Assembly (NCBI GenBank): GCA_913047795.1
Contig: CAJWTS010000022.1
Location: forward strand, 1 to 49,758
Direction of reading: 5' to 3'
Length of the DNA: 49,758 nt
Source: an uncultured Verrucomicrobiota bacterium
Lineage (GTDB): Bacteria > Verrucomicrobiota > Kiritimatiellia > CAJWTS01
In this document: positions 33,394 through 41,668 of the stretch, piece by piece
How the letters are laid out: the number at the start of each line of letters is the position of its first letter
How positions within the stretch are numbered: the stretch's first letter is position 1
The notes under the pieces: generated by a model
Told to the model about the DNA's origin: nothing
Databases searched by the model: none
Seen by the model: only the letters and a program-made list of their open reading frames with translations
Program-made: the position numbers and the translations under genes

Positions 33394-34758
33394 ATGTTTA
33401 GAGTTACAACGGTTGGCATTTTCCTGGTCGTCGCGGTGTTCCTATGCGGTTGCTCCACGGGACGCATGAACGCCGCCCGCCCCGTAGCAATCGAGCCCGG
33501 GCGACCCGTGGTTGACGGTTCGACGGTGTCACGCAGAGGCGCGATGCGGCCGCAACAGGATCCAAGGGGGAATATCTCTGTTGACCAGGCGATCGCCCTC
33601 GCTCTTGCCGCCAATCCCGGGTTGGCGGCTGCATCCCTTGCTGTGCAGGCGGCGGAAGCCAATCTTCTCCAGCAAGGATTACTGCCGAACCCCGAGCTCG
33701 AGGCTGAAATTGAAGAATTCGGCGGAACCGGAGAGTTCAAATCTTTCGATGTCGCTGAATACACGGTGATTGTCGGGCAGGAGATCCCGCTTGGCGGCGC
33801 ACGCGGCAAGCGCTCGCGCATTGCGGCATTGGGTCGAGACCTTGTTGCCTGGGAGCATGAGCGTATACGCCGCGAGGTGATTGCAGATGCAAGGATCGCT
33901 TTCATTGATGTGCTGGCGACACAGAAGGATCTTGCGCTTGTTGCACAACTTGTGGCGCTTGCCGAAGAGTTGCGGGCAACAGTACAAAAACGTGTCACGG
34001 CGGGGGCAGCCGCAAACGTGGAACAATTGAAGGCGGCGGTCGAACTTTCCGCGATTCGTAATCAACGGAAGCGAGCGGATCGAACGCTTGAAACGGCACG
34101 CGAGAAACTCGCGATCACATGGGGAAGTTCCTCAGCACGCTTCGCGCGCGCGACTGGCAATCTAGAGCAAATAAGTCCGCCGCCGAAGAGGCAGCAGGTG
34201 GTCGGCGGTTTGTCCGCGAACCCCGATTTGGCTTGTCTGCCGGCCGCAATCGATCAGCGCAACGCGGAACTCGAACTCGAGCGCGCACGGCGGTTCGCGA
34301 GTCTGCAGGTGGCGGGCGGATGGAAATGGGTGTCGGAGACAGAGGATCAGTCATTTATTGCATCGGTTGCGCTTCCGTTACCGATCTTCGACCGCAATCA
34401 GGGCGGGATCCGTCGCGCCGCATTTGAGCTTGAACGAACACGGCAAGAAGCGAAGGCGAAGAGGGTGGCTACAGTGACGGCATTCGCACGTGCCTATCGG
34501 GATCTCGTATCGTCTCATCGCGAGGCACTCAGCTTGAAACGTGAACTGCTGCCAATCGCGCGTGAATCCTTTGATGCCACGACACGTGCTTTTCGAGACG
34601 GGCGGCTACCGTACATAGACGTGCTCGATGCGCAGCGGACCTTGTTCGAGGCACACCGCGAATACGGGTTGGCACTCGTCAGGTACCATAAAGCCGTGGT
34701 GGACGTTGAGCGGATGGCGGGGCATTTGTCCGGCACCCCCATTCAGAAATCGGATTAA
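33394..34758 (+). CDS. czcC: outer-membrane efflux channel lipoprotein, CzcC/TolC family
   Basis: A 454-residue outer-membrane factor that forms the exit duct of a tripartite metal pump. ATG 33394 has GGAG seven bases upstream; the residues after it (FLVVAVFLCGCSTG) are a lipoprotein signal with Cys near residue 20. The two outer-membrane efflux protein repeats are visible: SVDQAIALALAANPGL starts the first, and the second half carries the VALPLPIFDRNQGG segment typical of CzcC-type channels. Long helices (AELELERAR, FELERTRQEAKA) build the periplasmic tunnel. czcB begins 22 bases after its stop. Confidence 0.9.
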   Translation: MFRVTTVGIFLVVAVFLCGCSTGRMNAARPVAIEPGRPVVDGSTVSRRGAMRPQQDPRGNISVDQAIALALAANPGLAAASLAVQAAEANLLQQGLLPNPELEAEIEEFGGTGEFKSFDVAEYTVIVGQEIPLGGARGKRSRIAALGRDLVAWEHERIRREVIADARIAFIDVLATQKDLALVAQLVALAEELRATVQKRVTAGAAANVEQLKAAVELSAIRNQRKRADRTLETAREKLAITWGSSSARFARATGNLEQISPPPKRQQVVGGLSANPDLACLPAAIDQRNAELELERARRFASLQVAGGWKWVSETEDQSFIASVALPLPIFDRNQGGIRRAAFELERTRQEAKAKRVATVTAFARAYRDLVSSHREALSLKRELLPIARESFDATTRAFRDGRLPYIDVLDAQRTLFEAHREYGLALVRYHKAVVDVERMAGHLSGTPIQKSD

Positions 34759-34780
34759 CGGAAAACAAAGGATACGACCT

Positions 34781-35839
34781 ATGCGAAAACTTTTTTTCAT
34801 TCTTGTTCTCACGCTGATCGGCATCGTGGGGTGGGGTGGCAATGGCCTTGTAGAGGACGATCATGCAGGGCATGGCCATGACGATCACGAAGGGCACGCT
34901 CATGTCGAAGGTGATGACGAGAGTCACGACGACGCCGAAAGTGACGAGCACGAGGGCCACGATCATGCCGAGCGCGATGAACATGCGGGTCACGGCCATG
35001 GAAATCACGCCGATGAGGATGCAATTAAACTCGCAGCTGAAACAATGGAAGAGTTTGGCATCACGATGGAAATAGCGCGCGAGGGTAGACTTGATGTGCA
35101 CGTGACCCTGCCGGGGGAGGTGCATATCAACCAGGACCGGCAGGCCCATATCGTGCCGCGTTATCCAGGGCTTGTGATCAACGTCAAGAAATCCATTGGC
35201 GATCGAGTCGAGAAGGGTGACGTTCTCGCCATTCTGGAGGGTAACGATAGCCTGGCCCCGTACGGGTTGAAGTCGCTGATCGATGGGACAATCGTTGAGA
35301 AGCACATTACACTCGGCGAATCGGTCGACGATGACATCGTTTTTACTGTCGCCGACCTGAATACGGTTTGGATCGATTTGACCGTCTTTCAGACTGACGT
35401 ACACGTGATTCGCTCCGGGATGAAAGTGATTGTTTCCGGCGGCAAGAACATGGATCCCGTAAGCGGGACGATCTCCTATGTCAGCCCGACCATAGACGAA
35501 CACACGCGAACCGGTTTGGCCCGGGTCGTCGTGCCCAATCCCAAGGGAATCTGGCGGCCTGGCATGTTCGTCACCGGCCGCGTCAGTTTTCGGTCACCGG
35601 AACCGCTTGTGCTCGTTCCGCGGGATGCGGTCATCTCGATCGACGGCGTGCTCTCGGTGTTCGTTCAAACAGCGCTGGGATTGGTGCCGCGCCCGGTGAA
35701 ATTGGGGATACGCGGAGAGTCGCGTGTGGAAATTATCGAGGGCGTCCAAGCCGGGGAGCGGTTCGCGTCCAGGAACGTACTGCCCCTGAAGGCCGAGATG
35801 AACCGCGCTGCCCTGGAACATGCCGGCCATGCTCATTAA
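34781..35839 (+). CDS. czcB: periplasmic adaptor of a metal RND pump, CzcB family, His-rich
   Basis: A 352-residue membrane-fusion protein linking inner-membrane pump and outer-membrane channel. Start ATG 34781 gives an uncleaved anchor or signal (KLFFILVLTLIGIVGWGG). Residues about 25-82 are an exceptionally His/Asp/Glu-rich segment (DDHAGHGHDDHEGHAH, HEGHDHAERDEHAGHGHG), as in CzcB/SilB-type adaptors that capture metal. The barrel-sandwich domain (VTLPGEVHINQDRQAHIVPRY, GDVLAILEG), the beta-barrel (LTVFQTDVHVI) and the membrane-proximal domain (VLVPRDAVISIDG) follow. The C-terminus ends HAGHAH, a second His cluster. The helical hairpin seems short. Confidence 0.9.
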   Translation: MRKLFFILVLTLIGIVGWGGNGLVEDDHAGHGHDDHEGHAHVEGDDESHDDAESDEHEGHDHAERDEHAGHGHGNHADEDAIKLAAETMEEFGITMEIAREGRLDVHVTLPGEVHINQDRQAHIVPRYPGLVINVKKSIGDRVEKGDVLAILEGNDSLAPYGLKSLIDGTIVEKHITLGESVDDDIVFTVADLNTVWIDLTVFQTDVHVIRSGMKVIVSGGKNMDPVSGTISYVSPTIDEHTRTGLARVVVPNPKGIWRPGMFVTGRVSFRSPEPLVLVPRDAVISIDGVLSVFVQTALGLVPRPVKLGIRGESRVEIIEGVQAGERFASRNVLPLKAEMNRAALEHAGHAH

Positions 35840-35857
35840 TTCGAAAGAGGACCTGAT

Positions 35858-38800
35858 GTGATTGAACGCCTGGTAGAACTGGCCCTAAGGAATCGCTTGA
35901 TGGTGTGCGTGCTGGCCGTACTGGTCATGGCCGCAGGCTACTGGTCGTACCGTGAATTGCCGGTTGATGCGATTCCGGATGTTTCTCCGAACCTGGTGCA
36001 GGTCTTCACCGTCACCGAGGGTCTCGGTCCGGAGGAAGTGGAAAAGTTCGTGACGGCTCCCGTGGAGATTTCCATGACGGGGCTACCGGGCGTTGTCGAG
36101 CTCCGCAGTGTATCCAATTTCGGCTTGTCGGTCGTCAATATCTACTTTGAAGACGGCCTGGATATCTATTTCTGCCGTCAACTTGTCGGTGAGCGATTGG
36201 GTGCGGCCCGCGAACAAATTCCGCCGGGCTTCGGTGAGCCCGAAATGGGGCCGATTGCATCTGGCATGGGGCTGATCCTGTATTACTACCTTGAAGACGA
36301 ATCAGGGCAGTACAGCCTCGAAGAATTACGATCCATCCAGGACTGGATCGTAAAGCTTCAACTACAGGCGGTGCCCGGCGTTACGGAGGTGCTGGGCATT
36401 GGTGGTTTCGAGAAGCAGTTTCACGTCAACCTAAACCCGATCAGTTTGTTGCGATACGACATGACGATTCACGATGTAATCGAGCGAATCGAGGCGAATA
36501 ACATCAATGTTGGCGCGCAATTCATTGAACAGGCCGGTGAGCAATTGACCGTTCGCTCGGTGGGCCTCGCAGAGAACATTGCTGATCTTGAGTTGATTGT
36601 GATCAAGGCCGTAGGCGGACGCCCCGTATACCTCAGCGATGTCGCCGAAATAGAGATCGGCGGTGCGGTGCGCCAGGGGTTACAGACCTTGAACGGTGGA
36701 AAAGAAGTCGTTTCCGGAATGGTTGTTGCCCTCTACGGGGCGAATGCCTCCACAGTCATCGAGGGGGTCGAGAAGAAGCTCATCGAAGTGGAGAAGGCAT
36801 TGCCCGACGGCGTCAAGATCGTGCCGTACTACCAGCAGAAAGAACTTGTTGCGAAAGCCGTGCGCACGGTGACGGCGGCGTTGATCCAGGGTATTGCCCT
36901 TGTTGCCGTGGTCTTACTCGTTTTCATGGGAGGTTTTCGAGCGAGCGTCATTGTCGGTCTTTCAATTCCGTTTTCAGTTCTCTTTGCCACCATGGCGATG
37001 AGGTATTTCGGGATATCGGCGAACCTGATGTCGCTCGGAGGATTGGCCATCGCGATCGGGATGATGGTGGACGGCACAATTGTGATGGTCGAGAACATCG
37101 ATCGTGTGCTGCGGGGGCCGGATAGCGGGGAGTCTAAATTTGAGAAGATAGGCCGCGCCTGTGGCGAAGTCGCCCGCCCGATTGTTTTCGCCATCATCAT
37201 TATCATTATTGTGTTTTTGCCGCTCTTCACGCTGGAGGGTGTGGAAGGAAAAACCTTCCGCCCGCTGGCGTATACGGTTGCCCTGGCGATGTTCGGGTCT
37301 CTTGGCTTCGCCCTTCTGGCGGCGCCCGTACTGGGAGCGCTTATCATGCGGATGCCGTCAAAATCCGGTGGCAAGCTTCGTGAACCACGGTTGATCGGGG
37401 CACTCCTGAGGGTCTATCGTCCGCTTATCCGTCTATTCGTGCGGCAACGTTGGTTGGCGATCGCGCTGGCCGCGATCATGATCGCCTGCGGTGCGCTCGT
37501 ATTGCCACGACTGGGGTCCGAGTTTACGCCCCGCCTGAACGAGGGTGACCTTATCGCGAACCTGACGATGGCGCCCTCAGTGTCGCTTGCGGAAACCGCA
37601 CGCCTGACGGCCATCGCCGAGAAACGTATTCTGGGCGTACCGGAGGTGGATATGGTGGTGAGCCGCATCGGTCGCGGCGAGGTCGGCGCACACGCCGACC
37701 CGATAAACGCCGTGCATGCGATGGTGACCCTCAAGCCGAAGGACGAATGGAGCGTAAACAAAAATCAGGAGGAGATCGAAGTCGCCATACGCGACAGCCT
37801 CGCGAACATGCCCGGCGTGCTTGCAAACATGACGCAGCCGATTCAGTTGACCGTTGACGAACTTGTTGGAGGGGTGAAGGCCGAGTTGGCCGTGAAACTT
37901 TTCGGTCCCGACCTCGAGGTGCTAAAGGCGAAATCGGACGAAATCGCAACGGTTCTGCGGGGCATTCGTGGCGCAGCGGACGTCCAGACCGAACAGGTCA
38001 TCGGAGCGCCCCAGTTGGTTATCCGCCCGGACCGCAAGGCGATTGCCCGTTACGGTCTCGATCTTGGGGTGGTGCAGGAGACGATCCGAACCGCGATCGG
38101 CGGCACCGAGGCGGGGCAGGTCTTTGAGGGCACACGTCGTTTCGATATTTACGTGCGTTTCGAGGAAGAGGCGCGAAATACGCCGGATAAGATCGGGCGC
38201 CTGTTGATCCAGACGCCGGATGGCGCAAGGGTTCCTCTCGAGCAGATAGCGACGATCAAAGAGGTCGTCGGACCGCGGCAGATTACACGCGAAAATGCGA
38301 ACCGTTTCACGACCGTGCAGGCCAATGTGGTTGATCGCGACATCGGTTCGTTTGTAGCCGAGGCCCAATCGGCGATCGACGAGGAGGTGGATCTGCCGCC
38401 GGGCTACCTCGTGGGTTGGGGTGGTCAGTTTGAGTTGGCCCAGGCGGCGAATCGTCGACTTGCTTTCGTGGTTCCGATCACCTTGCTCCTTATCTGCCTG
38501 TTGTTGTACGGGAATTTTCATTCTATTCGGAGCTGCGTGCTTATCCTGCTGAACATTCCCCTCGCCCTGGTTGGTGGTGTCATCGCTCTCTGGCTAAGCG
38601 GTCAAAATTTATCTGTGCCGGCGTCGGTCGGGTTTATCGCGCTATTCGGAATTGCGCTAGAGAACGGCATGGTGCTGGTGACGTATCTCAACCAACTCCT
38701 GGAAGGAGGTACGCCGGTGGATGAGGCGTCGCAGCAAGGGGCCTGCCAACGATTGCGCCCCGTCCTGATGACGGCCGCAACCACGGCCCTGGGCCTGATT

Positions 38801-38977
38801 CCGCTATTACTCGCGACCGGCACGGGCAGCGAAGTCCAGCGCCCGTTGGCCACCGTCGTCATTGGCGGGCTGCTGACGTCAACGATTCTGACGCTACTCG
38901 TTATTCCGGCACTATACAGCTGGTTTGCGGTGAAGCCGCAAAAGGCTGAGGCCGCGAATGGGATCTTGCGCCCTTGA
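35858..38977 (+). CDS. czcA: heavy-metal RND efflux pump, CzcA/CusA family
   Basis: A 1039-residue proton-driven exporter of the HME-RND family, of normal length with twelve membrane segments in the usual 1+5, 1+5 pattern. N-terminal LPVDAIPDVSPNLVQV and the TM4 proton-relay region (AIGMMVDGTIVMVEN, Asp405 and Glu412) are intact. That region follows the CusA-like pattern, without the extra Asp present in CzcA of Cupriavidus. In the periplasmic cleft the sequence EGDLIANLTMAP follows CzcA rather than the CusA methionine pattern. The transported metal is therefore not decided; divalent ions or Cu/Ag are both possible. It is the last gene of the operon, 18 bases after czcB. Confidence 0.92.
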   Translation: MIERLVELALRNRLMVCVLAVLVMAAGYWSYRELPVDAIPDVSPNLVQVFTVTEGLGPEEVEKFVTAPVEISMTGLPGVVELRSVSNFGLSVVNIYFEDGLDIYFCRQLVGERLGAAREQIPPGFGEPEMGPIASGMGLILYYYLEDESGQYSLEELRSIQDWIVKLQLQAVPGVTEVLGIGGFEKQFHVNLNPISLLRYDMTIHDVIERIEANNINVGAQFIEQAGEQLTVRSVGLAENIADLELIVIKAVGGRPVYLSDVAEIEIGGAVRQGLQTLNGGKEVVSGMVVALYGANASTVIEGVEKKLIEVEKALPDGVKIVPYYQQKELVAKAVRTVTAALIQGIALVAVVLLVFMGGFRASVIVGLSIPFSVLFATMAMRYFGISANLMSLGGLAIAIGMMVDGTIVMVENIDRVLRGPDSGESKFEKIGRACGEVARPIVFAIIIIIIVFLPLFTLEGVEGKTFRPLAYTVALAMFGSLGFALLAAPVLGALIMRMPSKSGGKLREPRLIGALLRVYRPLIRLFVRQRWLAIALAAIMIACGALVLPRLGSEFTPRLNEGDLIANLTMAPSVSLAETARLTAIAEKRILGVPEVDMVVSRIGRGEVGAHADPINAVHAMVTLKPKDEWSVNKNQEEIEVAIRDSLANMPGVLANMTQPIQLTVDELVGGVKAELAVKLFGPDLEVLKAKSDEIATVLRGIRGAADVQTEQVIGAPQLVIRPDRKAIARYGLDLGVVQETIRTAIGGTEAGQVFEGTRRFDIYVRFEEEARNTPDKIGRLLIQTPDGARVPLEQIATIKEVVGPRQITRENANRFTTVQANVVDRDIGSFVAEAQSAIDEEVDLPPGYLVGWGGQFELAQAANRRLAFVVPITLLLICLLLYGNFHSIRSCVLILLNIPLALVGGVIALWLSGQNLSVPASVGFIALFGIALENGMVLVTYLNQLLEGGTPVDEASQQGACQRLRPVLMTAATTALGLIPLLLATGTGSEVQRPLATVVIGGLLTSTILTLLVIPALYSWFAVKPQKAEAANGILRP

Positions 38978-38991
38978 CCGGGACTCCGCTC

Positions 38992-39020
38992 TTGATTCCC
39001 GCTCACGAGGGCCGTAATCT
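38992..39020 (+). promoter_or_regulatory. candidate promoter of tRNA-Ala
   Basis: TTGATT (38992-38997), 17 bases, TAATCT (39015-39020). The start would be near 39027, a few bases before the mature tRNA. The -10 box is a weak match. Confidence 0.35.
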
Positions 39021-39034
39021 AGCGCGCTTCTTAC

Positions 39035-39107
39035 GGGGCGGTAGCTCAATTGGTAGAGCGTCGCGTTCGCAATGCGAAGGTAGTGGGTTCGACCCCCATC
39101 CGCTCCA
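39035..39107 (+). tRNA. tRNA-Ala (CGC anticodon)
   Basis: A 73-base gene. The acceptor stem GGGGCGG/CCGCTCC contains the G3-U70 pair that identifies tRNA-Ala. The anticodon stem TCGCG/TGCGA encloses the loop TTCGCAA with anticodon CGC. Discriminator base A, and CCA is not encoded (GTC follows), unlike the tRNA-Cys in this window. Confidence 0.95.
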
Positions 39108-39256
39108 GTCTGTAGTCGGACGATCATCCGTCGAAGCACTTCAGGCCGCGCGGCAACCCGCTGCTGCGAATAGGATGCTCATAATTCGACGTCGCGGATC
39201 ATGGACGCTTTGGCGCCAATCGAGACGGGCAATCGGATCGCTCTCGGTCAACGTGC

Positions 39257-40177
39257 TTACGGTGCTCGCTCCGCCAGGCTTCGGGGGTATACGCCGGCCT
39301 CGATAAGCGCTGCGATGCCTGCCATCACGATCGGCTTGTCCTCCGAATAGGTGACGCCAAACCATTTCTCCGTCGAACGCAGGATGTGGACGGTCGCGGC
39401 ACCCTGCCTAATCAGGGTGTCGACAAGTGTGGGAACCAGTAACTCGCCCTTCTCGGAATTGATGTTTCCCGCGAGGAACTGCTCAAAACTTGCCGTTAGA
39501 TGATCAAAAAGTCCCGGCGCGAATCCCCACATGTTCATCGACACGGGCTCATCGCCCGTGAGATCTACCCATTCGCCATCGATCTCCGACCGTGCGGCGT
39601 CGCCGATCTTCTCGATGTGAAGATGTTCAACGATGGATGTCAGAAGATTTGCATCGTCGATTTCACATATGCCCCGCGCGACATGACCATGTTCCGAGAC
39701 GGTATTGCGGAGAACAAAGCTAATGTTGGCATACGCGCTGCCGGCCGGATCAATGCCGGATAGGTGCTGCGCGAGAACCTCGTAGGACGATTTTCCGTAG
39801 AAGTCATCGGCGTTGATCACACCGAAAGGTCCGTCAATGACGTCTCGACAAGTTAATACGGCCTGACCCGTTCCCCAGGGCTTCTTCCGTCCCGGCGGAA
39901 GCGTGTAAGCGCCGGGAAGGTCGTCCAGTTCCTGGTGTACGACGACAAGGTCGACATGGTCTTTGATGCGGTTGCCGATCTTTTCCATGAACAGCTCTTC
40001 GATGTCCTTGCGAATCACGAGCACGATCTTGCTGAATCCGGCCCGGACCGCGTCATAGATGCTGTAGTCGATGATGAACTCGCCACCGGGTCCAACAGGG
40101 TCGAGCTGCTTGAGACCGCCGTAGCGGCTGCCGATGCCCGCCGCCATGACCACGAGGCTGATGTTGCTATCGCTCAA
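39257..40177 (-). CDS. sugar-phosphate nucleotidyltransferase-like protein
   Basis: A 306-residue protein of the NTP_transferase superfamily, enzymes that join a nucleotide to a sugar phosphate. The N-terminal LVVMAAGIGSRYGGLKQLDPVGPGGEFIIDYS carries the G-x-G-x-R nucleotide loop and the Lys of the family. NADDFYG in the middle is the metal-binding region, and WGF and the EKWFGVTYSEDK end are also typical. The start is TTG 40177, only eight residues before the conserved core, with AGGGAG upstream. The sugar is unknown; the neighbours (DUF362 divergent, tRNA-Ala behind) do not help. Members of this type are often linked to envelope sugars. Confidence 0.82.
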   Translation of the reverse strand: MSDSNISLVVMAAGIGSRYGGLKQLDPVGPGGEFIIDYSIYDAVRAGFSKIVLVIRKDIEELFMEKIGNRIKDHVDLVVVHQELDDLPGAYTLPPGRKKPWGTGQAVLTCRDVIDGPFGVINADDFYGKSSYEVLAQHLSGIDPAGSAYANISFVLRNTVSEHGHVARGICEIDDANLLTSIVEHLHIEKIGDAARSEIDGEWVDLTGDEPVSMNMWGFAPGLFDHLTASFEQFLAGNINSEKGELLVPTLVDTLIRQGAATVHILRSTEKWFGVTYSEDKPIVMAGIAALIEAGVYPRSLAERAP

Positions 40178-40252
40178 TTTTCGGGTCTCCCTGTTTAATG
40201 GTTCAGTATTTCGGCGGCTCGAGTGTTTAGAGTCGCGCAGACCTGAACCTTA

Positions 40253-40324
40253 AACCGAAGCCAGGGGAGAACGTCAAGCCTCTCCTTCGGAGCAGCGTCC
40301 AGTCAACCGAAGCCTTGCCCCTGG
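40253..40324. promoter_or_regulatory. paired repeats and nested stems in a divergent control region
   Basis: AACCGAAGCC occurs at 40253-40262 and again at 40305-40314. CCAGGGG (40261-40267) and CCCCTGG (40318-40324) could pair over the interval, enclosing a CTCC-TTC-GGAG hairpin (40282-40292). This lies between the divergent nucleotidyltransferase and DUF362 genes and could be an operator pair or a structured leader. Confidence 0.4.
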
Positions 40325-40349
40325 CGCGACGTCTTGATAACTTCCCGGT

Positions 40350-41648
40350 GTGAACAAGTCAAAGGTCGCCATTCTCCGAACCAGGCCCGCTACGGTGCTG
40401 GAAGATTATCATCGGCTGATGAACCTGGCGGGCTACCAGGATGTGATCACGAAAGACGCGGATACGGGTCTCAAGATCAACATCAGTTGGCATTTCTTCT
40501 TTCCCGGATCTTCAACCACGCCATGGCAACTCGACGGCGTGATTCGTGCCATGAAGCGCGACGGGTATTCACCCGATCTGATCCACGGCTGCCACAATCG
40601 AACAGTGGTCATCGACGCCCATCTCGGCGAACGAGAGAACAAGCAGATCAACGTGACAGACGCTCACGGCCTGAGAAACATCCATCTTTACGAAGGCGAG
40701 GAGTGGATCCATGTGCGCGACGCGGTAGGCGACCTTGTGGACGATTTTATCTGTCTGAACGATGTTTATCCCGACGGCTTCCGGATCCCCAAGCGCTTTA
40801 TCGGCGAGAATATTATTCACCTGCCGACGATCAAGACCCATATCTTCACAACCACGACCGGGGCCATGAAGAACGCCTTCGGAGGCCTGCTTAATGAACA
40901 CCGGCATTGGACCCATCCCGTGATCCACGAGACGCTGGTCGATCTGCTGTCGATTCAGAAGAAGATCCATCCCGGAGTGTTTGCCGTGATGGACGGAACC
41001 TTCGTCGGGGACGGGCCGGGGCCGCGCTGCATGATCCCGCACATCAAGAATGTGCTGTTGGCCTCCGCCGATCAGGTCGCCATCGACGCGGTTGCCGCCA
41101 AATTGATGGGCATGGATCCGCTGAAGGATCTCAAATTCGTGCGCCTGGCGCACGAGAAGGGCCTGGGCTGCGGTGATCCGCGTGAGATCGAGATCGTGGG
41201 CGATGTGGATGCCGCTGACGAGAATTGGAACTTCGTTGGACCGTTCAAGAAAATGACCTTTGCAAGTCGCATGCAGCATAAGATTTACTGGGGACCGCTC
41301 AAGAAGCCGATCGAATGGTCCTTGAAAACCGTTCTTGCGCCCTGGGCCTACATGGCCAGCGTGGTTTACCACGACTCCTTCTGGTATCCGACGCACCAGA
41401 AGATCATTCGCGACATCGTAACCAGTGAATGGGGTCGACTCTTCAATAACTGGGACGAATTGGCTATCGACCCGGAAGAGTTACACGCGAAAGGGTGGGA
41501 GGCCGTTGGCGACGCCCCGCTGAAGCTCAAGCAGGACAGCCTGAGTCTGTTTTTTAAATCGTTGAAGATCCTGGGGACCTGCATGAAAGAGGCGCCTGAA
41601 TTCTCTGCAAAACGCCGTGCCCGCGAGAGTGCAAAGGCGTCTTCCTAG
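40350..41648 (+). CDS. DUF362 domain protein
   Basis: A 432-residue protein of the DUF362 family (PF04015), widespread and of unknown biochemical role, often linked to iron-sulfur or redox proteins. Recognisable parts are KVAILRTRPATV at the start, the KINISWHFFFPGSSTTPW segment, IIHLPTIKTHIFTTTTGAMKNAFGG (the most conserved stretch), VMDGTFVGDGPGPR and the LLASADQVAIDAVAAKLMG core. The usual C-terminal ferredoxin Cys clusters of some members are absent; instead a long helical C-terminal extension runs from about residue 295. GTG 40350 is the start. The topoisomerase gene follows 20 bases downstream, so the two are probably co-transcribed. Confidence 0.85.
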   Translation: MNKSKVAILRTRPATVLEDYHRLMNLAGYQDVITKDADTGLKINISWHFFFPGSSTTPWQLDGVIRAMKRDGYSPDLIHGCHNRTVVIDAHLGERENKQINVTDAHGLRNIHLYEGEEWIHVRDAVGDLVDDFICLNDVYPDGFRIPKRFIGENIIHLPTIKTHIFTTTTGAMKNAFGGLLNEHRHWTHPVIHETLVDLLSIQKKIHPGVFAVMDGTFVGDGPGPRCMIPHIKNVLLASADQVAIDAVAAKLMGMDPLKDLKFVRLAHEKGLGCGDPREIEIVGDVDAADENWNFVGPFKKMTFASRMQHKIYWGPLKKPIEWSLKTVLAPWAYMASVVYHDSFWYPTHQKIIRDIVTSEWGRLFNNWDELAIDPEELHAKGWEAVGDAPLKLKQDSLSLFFKSLKILGTCMKEAPEFSAKRRARESAKASS

Positions 41649-41668
41649 CGCGGCGCCACACGAGTCAC

